Below, one piece after another: positions 17,649 to 18,406 of a stretch of 18,406 nt of DNA. Under the pieces are notes generated by a model that saw nothing but the letters and a program-made list of their open reading frames with translations, was not told where the DNA came from and did not search any database. Each line of letters opens with the position of its first letter. Position 1 is the stretch's first letter. A program made the position numbers and the translations under genes. The stretch is from Alectoria sarmentosa (taxonomy: Eukaryota; Ascomycota; Lecanoromycetes; Lecanorales; Parmeliaceae), in assembly GCA_009733775.1 (NCBI GenBank), contig WOGZ01000478.1, positions 1-18,406 of the forward strand, in the 5' to 3' direction.

Positions 17649-18406
17649 CGAATGATCTTGATGGAAGCAAGCATCGATATTGTGCATCTATTAATAATCA
17701 ATAGGATATTTGATAATCCCAATCACGACACGCGGATCTAACGAGCTGAAACGGATAGCGTGCATGCATGCAGATAAGGGTCCCATGATTAGGCGCCACA
17801 CTCACAGTAATCGGAAGCCCCACCGTGGAGTTACATATCCTTACTCCTTGTATTCATCCCTGGGCAGGAACAGCTTCCCAATACAACACATGGCCCTCTC
17901 CGCCGCAAGTCATCCTCTTCGGCTCTCCACCCCAGCTCTATGCCCTTCGTGCCCTCGCCCTCGCCTCCGCCCTATCTACCTTCTCCCCAACTCTCCATCT
18001 CGATTCACGAAACCAGCACTCGAGTCTCACCACCCTCCCCGCACCCTCAAAGCACATACCCCCCCTTTCCTTCTCCACCCTCTCAAAGCGCCGCACCAAA
18101 TCCCCCCCGCCCCCCCCCGGAGCGCCCTCCCACCAGAAACCCCCCTCCTATCCCGTCCCCTCCACCACCGTCACCGTCAACCGTCTCCTTTCTACCTACC
18201 TACCACCACGGCGAACAGCCTGTGCGAAAGCAACCGTCGCCACGCAGAAAGGTCCTCGACGCCGCCTGACCGCGAAAATGGAACCATTCAAACGGCAGTA
18301 TAGCGCAAAGAAAAACGTCAGCACCGTTGGTGGAATGTGGTCGTCTTTGCTGCTACAGGAGCGAGCGGGTCGATGATGAGGTGCCGGATGGATGGATGGA
18401 TGTTGG
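17649..18406 (+). other. C-rich right edge, perhaps leader or start of a further gene
   Basis: After the 3' flank of the membrane protein gene (A/T-rich to about 17710) the DNA becomes strongly C- and CT-rich on the plus strand (about 17880-18240). All three frames stay open and are rich in Pro, Ser and Thr. The most protein-like reading is 17825-18376, with an Ala/Leu stretch (LYALRALALASALSTFSP) and a basic end (KMEPFKRQYSAKKNVSTVGG). I cannot tell a coding exon from a pyrimidine-rich leader. The window ends in GGAT repeats. Confidence 0.25.
18386..18403. repeat. GGAT tetranucleotide tract
   Basis: Short run of GGATGGATGGATGGATG at the right edge. A simple repeat, cut close to the window end. 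Confidence 0.8.

Overview
The window looks like nuclear DNA of a filamentous ascomycete, probably a dothideomycete. The clues are short introns (54-78 bases) with GT...AG ends and CTGAC-type branch sequences, pyrimidine-rich leaders, a fungal GT34-type glycosyltransferase, an F-box-like protein with an EIR...Y motif, and a small secreted Kex2-type precursor. I see no bacterial operon structure, rRNA or tRNA. The placement in Dothideomycetes is inference, resting mainly on a decayed RING plus cyclin-like gene of a kind I recall from that group.

Layout. Positions 1-53 are a pure C run at the window edge. Positions 54-1690 hold simple repeats and one doubtful minus-strand membrane-protein reading. 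Positions 1690-2630 hold diverged direct repeats with an embedded 67-base perfect duplicate. Positions 2869-3546 (minus) are one reading frame broken by two TAA codons. Positions 3547-5385 have no gene I can support. Positions 5386-6567 (minus) encode a two-exon type II Golgi glycosyltransferase. Positions 7112-8628 (minus) are a graveyard: a short broken frame, then two adjacent cyclin-like (TFIIB-type) domains, one preceded by a damaged RING finger. Positions 8895-11400 hold small duplications, low-complexity tracts and one doubtful coiled-coil frame.

The most interesting locus is 11544-12050 (plus): a two-exon, 142-residue secreted precursor with a signal peptide, KR/KKR sites and repeated four-cysteine modules. 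It has the architecture of a Kex2-processed repeat protein. Downstream are an intact F-box-like/TPR-like gene (13403-14617) and a large glycosylated membrane protein (15498-17648) whose frame is intact except for a single TAG at codon 135. The right edge (17649-18406) is C- and proline-codon-rich DNA, perhaps the leader or start of a further gene.

The intact genes do not form an obvious pathway. What unites the window is a mix of housekeeping-type genes with accessory, repeat-associated and decaying genes. Nearly all disabling stops are compatible with C-to-T (or complementary G-to-A) changes, several at CpA, as repeat-induced point mutation would produce.
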